Part shown: piece by piece, positions 60,807 through 64,000 of the stretch
Layout: each line of letters opens with the position of its first letter
Position numbering within the stretch: the first letter of the stretch is position 1
Assembly (NCBI GenBank): GCA_947501695.1
Contig: CANMWO010000002.1
Span: forward strand, 496,001-560,000
Length of the DNA stretch: 64,000 bases
Reading direction: 5' to 3'
From: an uncultured Sphingomonadaceae bacterium
GTDB taxonomy: Bacteria; Pseudomonadota; Alphaproteobacteria; Sphingomonadales; Sphingomonadaceae
The notes under the pieces: model-generated
What the model was told of the DNA's origin: nothing
Seen by the model: the letters and a program-made list of their open reading frames with translations, nothing else
The model's database searches: none
Translations under genes and position numbers: made by a program

Positions 60807-61807
60807 TGAACCTAAAAAAGCTAGCCACTGCAACGGCCTGCGCCGCCCTTCTGTTCGGCCCTGCACTCGCCGCAGCGCAAACCGACAGCCTGCCTGTCGG
60901 CCGCTGCATCAATATGGGCAACCATCTCGAGCCGCCACAAGAAGGGGACTGGGGTCGGAAGATTGCTGACAATGATTTTCAGATCATCGCGGCGGCCGGT
61001 TTTGAAACCATCCGCTTGCCAGTCCGCTGGTCCGCCCACGCCGACGATAACGCTCCATATACGATCGATGCCTCCTTCATGAATCGGGTCAAGCATGTTG
61101 TCTTCCTAGCGCGCGAAGCCGGGCTCAATGTCATTTTGGACGACCATCATTACGAGGAGCTTTACAAGGAACCGGCCAAACACGCACCGCGTCTTGCTGG
61201 CCTATGGACCCAGATCGCGGCTGCGTTCGCTGACCAACCGACGGACCATCTCTGGTTCGAGATCGAGAATGAACCCCATGACAAGCTTACCCATGCAAAC
61301 TTGCTCGATACACTGACCCCGGCCCTTGCCGCCATTCGCGCAACCAACCCTGATCGCGCGGTGATAATCGGCGGCGAGCTATGGAGCGGCATCAATAGCA
61401 TAGCGACATTGCCGCTGCCTGATGATCCGCACATTGTACCGACCTTCCACTATTATGACCCGTTCCCTTTCACGCATCAGGGGGCGAGTTGGGTGGATAA
61501 TCCGCCGCCCTTGGGCCGCAAATTTGGCGGAGAGGAAGACCAAAAGGCGCTTGAAGACGACGTTCAGAAGATCCGCGACTATATTCGCCGCACCGGAAAA
61601 ACGCCGTTTATGGGAGAGGTTGGAGCAATTAACCTCGCCCCATTGGCCGAGCGCGTGCAATATCACAAAGCGGTCCGGACCGCGTTTGACGCTGTCGGCA
61701 TCGGCATGTGTGCTTGGGCTTACACGAATACCTTCCCACTTTATGACAGCGGTACAAAAAAATGGCTACCCGGTATGCTCGACGCCATCGGCTTGAAAGA
61801 CAAATAA
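60806..61807 (+). CDS. GH5 family endo-glucanase/glycosidase, secreted
   Basis: I choose the ATG at 60806 (AAAGGAG six bases upstream) over 60803. The 333-residue enzyme has a signal peptide (AALLFGPALAAAQ). The GH5 barrel shows GRCINMGNHLEPP, FETIRLPVRWSAH and VILDDHHYEEL, with acid/base Glu in FEIENEPHD (E156), HIVPTFHYYDPF, and nucleophile Glu in PFMGEVGAI (E271). It cuts internal beta-linkages in a glucan or related polymer in the periplasm or outside. The product would be finished by the GH3 enzymes. It is the last gene of an operon headed by the isomerase-like gene. Confidence 0.9.
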   Translation: MNLKKLATATACAALLFGPALAAAQTDSLPVGRCINMGNHLEPPQEGDWGRKIADNDFQIIAAAGFETIRLPVRWSAHADDNAPYTIDASFMNRVKHVVFLAREAGLNVILDDHHYEELYKEPAKHAPRLAGLWTQIAAAFADQPTDHLWFEIENEPHDKLTHANLLDTLTPALAAIRATNPDRAVIIGGELWSGINSIATLPLPDDPHIVPTFHYYDPFPFTHQGASWVDNPPPLGRKFGGEEDQKALEDDVQKIRDYIRRTGKTPFMGEVGAINLAPLAERVQYHKAVRTAFDAVGIGMCAWAYTNTFPLYDSGTKKWLPGMLDAIGLKDK

Positions 61808-61919
61808 ATTTCGGCCCTACAAGTCCGAAAACCATCATCGACGGCGACTGTGTAACCGGTTATGCCTTAGCGACGAACAATAGAAAATCATTCTGTTCAG
61901 GGGCTGAGGAAAAACCGGC

Positions 61920-64000
61920 ATGGCGAAGAAATTATTATTACTGGCGGTTATCGTAGCGGCGATAATTGCGTTTTTTCACTATGATCTTGGTTCGCAGCTA
62001 ACGCTCGAAAACCTAAAGGCGCAGCAGGACGCGATTGATGCCCAATATCGGGCTAATCCGCTGATCATTATCGGCGTATTTTTCCTGATCTATGTGGCGG
62101 TCACCGCGCTATCCATTCCCGGCGCAGCGGTCATGACGCTTGCCGCCGGCGCGCTATTTGGCGTGGTCGTTGGTACGATTGTCGTTTCCTTTGCCTCTAC
62201 CATTGGTGCCACGATAGCATTTCTGACATCGCGCTATTTGCTCGGTGACTGGGTGGAGAGCAAATTCGGCCAACGGCTCAAAAATATCAACGAAGGCATT
62301 AAGCGCGACGGCATTTTTTACCTGATCTCGATCAGGCTCGTCCCGGCCTTCCCGTTTTTTGTGGTGAACTTGCTCATGGGCCTGACCAAAATGCGGGTCT
62401 GGAAATATTTCATCGCCAGCCAGATTGGCATGCTTGCTGGCACAATCGTCTTTGTAAACGCTGGGACGCAGCTGTCGCAGGTCAATTCGGTAGGCGAAGT
62501 CTTTTCTCTGCCGGTCATCGGTTCTTTTGTCCTGCTCGCCATATTCCCGTGGATTGCCAAAGCCATTATCGGCTTTTTCCAGAACCGTAAAATCTACAAA
62601 GGTTGGACCCGTCCAAAGAAATTTGACCGTAACCTGATCGTTATCGGAGCCGGCTCCGGCGGCCTCGTATCCTCACTGATCGCTGCCACGATCAATGCCA
62701 AAGTGACTTTGATCGAGTCCGGAAAAATGGGCGGCGATTGCCTGAACTATGGCTGCATCCCATCCAAAGCGCTAATTAAGAGTGCCAAGGTCGCCGAACA
62801 GATGCAGCATGCAGATCGCTATGGCCTGACCGCCAGCAAGCCGACATTCAATTTTAAGAACGTGATGGCGCGGATTGAGAGCGTCATCAAAACCATAGAG
62901 CCACATGACAGCGTAGAACGGTTTGAAGGCCTCGGTGTCGATGTCGTGCAAGGCTATGCCAAGTTGACCGATCCATGGACGGTCGAGATTGCACGCAATG
63001 ACGGCGGCACCCAGACGCTGACCGGCAAGGCGATTGTTCTCGCAACTGGTGCGCGGCCGTTTGTTCCGCCCCTGCCCGGTTTGGAAGACACAGGCTATCT
63101 CACCAGCGATACGCTGTGGGAGGAAATGGCCAAACGCGATGCCGTACCGGAAAAAATGGTGGTCCTTGGCGGCGGTCCCATTGGCTGCGAATTGTCGCAA
63201 TCCTTTTCCCGTCTGGGTAGTAACGTTACCCTGATTGAAATGGGCGAACGGGTTATGGGTATCGAGGATGAGGATGTGTCCGAGATCGCGGCCAAAGCGC
63301 TCGGCGATTCTGGCGTTACTTTGCTCTGCAAGCACAAAGCGCTGCGCACCGAAATGCAAGATGGCATCAAAATGATCATCGTCGAGAATGACAGCGGCGA
63401 ACAGGCTCTGCCCTTTGACGACTTGCTGATCGCCGTTGGTCGTGCGGCCCGTCTCGAAGGTTTTGGTCTGGAAGCGCTGGGTGTCGAGACGGATCGCACA
63501 TTGGTGACCAATGACCACCTGCAAACCACCTTTCCGCATATCTATGCCGCTGGCGATGTTGCCGGCCCGTATCAGCTAACCCATAATGCCTCCCATCAGG
63601 CCTGGTTTGCCACGGTCAACGCGCTGTTTGGCCGATTTAAAAAATTCAAACCAAGCTATGAATTCCTGCCGTGGACCACTTTTCTCGATCCCGAAATTGC
63701 GCATGTCGGGCTTAACGAACAAGAGGCTGAGAAGGAGGGTATTGAATTTGAGGTTACCAAATATGGCCTCGATGATCTTGACCGCGCGATTGCCGAAAGC
63801 GCCACAGAGGGTTTTGTCAAAGTTCTGACCCCTCCGGGCAAGGACCGGATATTGGGCGTGACTATCGTTGGTCAAAATGCCGGCGAGCTGCTCACCGAAT
63901 ATGTGCTGGCGATGAAACATGGATTGGGTCTCGGCAAGATTCTCGGCACCATCCACACCTATCCGACCATGGCCGAAGCGAATAAATTTGCCGCTGGCGA
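61920..64000 (+). CDS. TVP38/DedA-like membrane domain fused to mercuric-reductase-like flavoprotein (partial)
   Basis: An open frame from the ATG at 61920 (GAGGA nine bases upstream) to the window end, 693 codons. Residues 1-225 are a SNARE-associated/TVP38 membrane domain with five or six hydrophobic helices (IPGAAVMTLAAGALFG; RLVPAFPFFVVNLLMG). From about residue 238 there is a class I pyridine-nucleotide disulfide oxidoreductase. It has FAD motif VIGAGSGGLVSSL, redox pair GGDCLNYGCIPSKAL, NAD motif VVLGGGPIGCELSQ, second FAD motif IYAAGDVAG, and dimerisation domain (FLDPEIAHVGLNEQEA). The end is missing. Such fusions are known in proteobacteria; the substrate is uncertain (mercury or another thiol-reactive compound). 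The 112 bases between it and the GH5 gene show no terminator. Confidence 0.88.
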   Translation, partial: MAKKLLLLAVIVAAIIAFFHYDLGSQLTLENLKAQQDAIDAQYRANPLIIIGVFFLIYVAVTALSIPGAAVMTLAAGALFGVVVGTIVVSFASTIGATIAFLTSRYLLGDWVESKFGQRLKNINEGIKRDGIFYLISIRLVPAFPFFVVNLLMGLTKMRVWKYFIASQIGMLAGTIVFVNAGTQLSQVNSVGEVFSLPVIGSFVLLAIFPWIAKAIIGFFQNRKIYKGWTRPKKFDRNLIVIGAGSGGLVSSLIAATINAKVTLIESGKMGGDCLNYGCIPSKALIKSAKVAEQMQHADRYGLTASKPTFNFKNVMARIESVIKTIEPHDSVERFEGLGVDVVQGYAKLTDPWTVEIARNDGGTQTLTGKAIVLATGARPFVPPLPGLEDTGYLTSDTLWEEMAKRDAVPEKMVVLGGGPIGCELSQSFSRLGSNVTLIEMGERVMGIEDEDVSEIAAKALGDSGVTLLCKHKALRTEMQDGIKMIIVENDSGEQALPFDDLLIAVGRAARLEGFGLEALGVETDRTLVTNDHLQTTFPHIYAAGDVAGPYQLTHNASHQAWFATVNALFGRFKKFKPSYEFLPWTTFLDPEIAHVGLNEQEAEKEGIEFEVTKYGLDDLDRAIAESATEGFVKVLTPPGKDRILGVTIVGQNAGELLTEYVLAMKHGLGLGKILGTIHTYPTMAEANKFAAG

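Noticed and set aside
1-64000. tRNA genes, rRNA, insertion sequences, prophage genes or CRISPR arrays
   Set aside because: Looked for cloverleaf arms, transposase motifs, flanking terminal repeats and regularly spaced direct repeats; found none that hold up.

Overview
The window reads as chromosome of a marine-type sphingomonad (Alphaproteobacteria, Sphingomonadales; a Sphingorhabdus/Parasphingorhabdus/Sphingopyxis-like relative). The basis is gene content: a zwf-pgl-edd-glk-eda Entner-Doudoroff operon, an UrcA protein, FecI/FecR/STN-TonB signalling, a TonB-Xanth-Caul type receptor next to flavin halogenases and a cupin-like protein, and many TTG starts. I see no tRNA, rRNA, IS element or CRISPR array.

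Left part (1-22 kb): surface and regulatory genes. A truncated serine hydrolase is followed by a single-domain LuxR protein, a Crp/Fnr regulator and a coiled-coil/beta-barrel outer-membrane protein. Next come a BTAD/alpha-beta-hydrolase fusion, UrcA, a second single-domain LuxR protein, a LuxR-type regulator, a TonB receptor and a POT peptide transporter. On the minus strand lies the most unusual block. A FecI-FecR-STN/TonB cascade (21.7-17.8 kb) is followed by a large autotransporter, then by a secreted Asn-rich low-complexity protein, two secreted proteins sharing a double-glycine leader, and a secreted C39 peptidase (14.2-11.8 kb). This combination resembles the logic of Fap functional-amyloid systems. 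The coiled-coil barrel protein at 2.2-3.7 kb would be a FapF-like export pore candidate.

Right part (22.5-61.8 kb): a polysaccharide/oligosaccharide utilisation locus with its catabolism. It contains aldose epimerase, the ED operon, a sugar porter, a LacI regulator and xylB-xylA. It also has a periplasmic lactonase, gluconokinase and gluconate permease, plus three GH3 enzymes and a Kelch-DUF5060-glycosidase fusion. The remaining genes are a large TonB receptor, four tandem tryptophan-halogenase-family genes (one lacking the catalytic Lys), a CBM-like protein, a cupin/JmjC protein, a sugar isomerase-like protein and a GH5 glucanase. Nine copies of a GACAASSTTGTC-type palindrome lie upstream of almost every transcription unit. 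In several the right half doubles as a TTGTCA/TTGACA -35 box, so the whole 28-60 kb region looks like one LacI-family regulon. The likely substrate is a plant or algal beta-glucan/xylan-type polymer. Glucose and xylose would feed the ED pathway and xylose isomerase.

The right edge (61.9-64 kb) holds a TVP38/DedA membrane domain fused to a mercuric-reductase-like flavoprotein, cut off by the window end.
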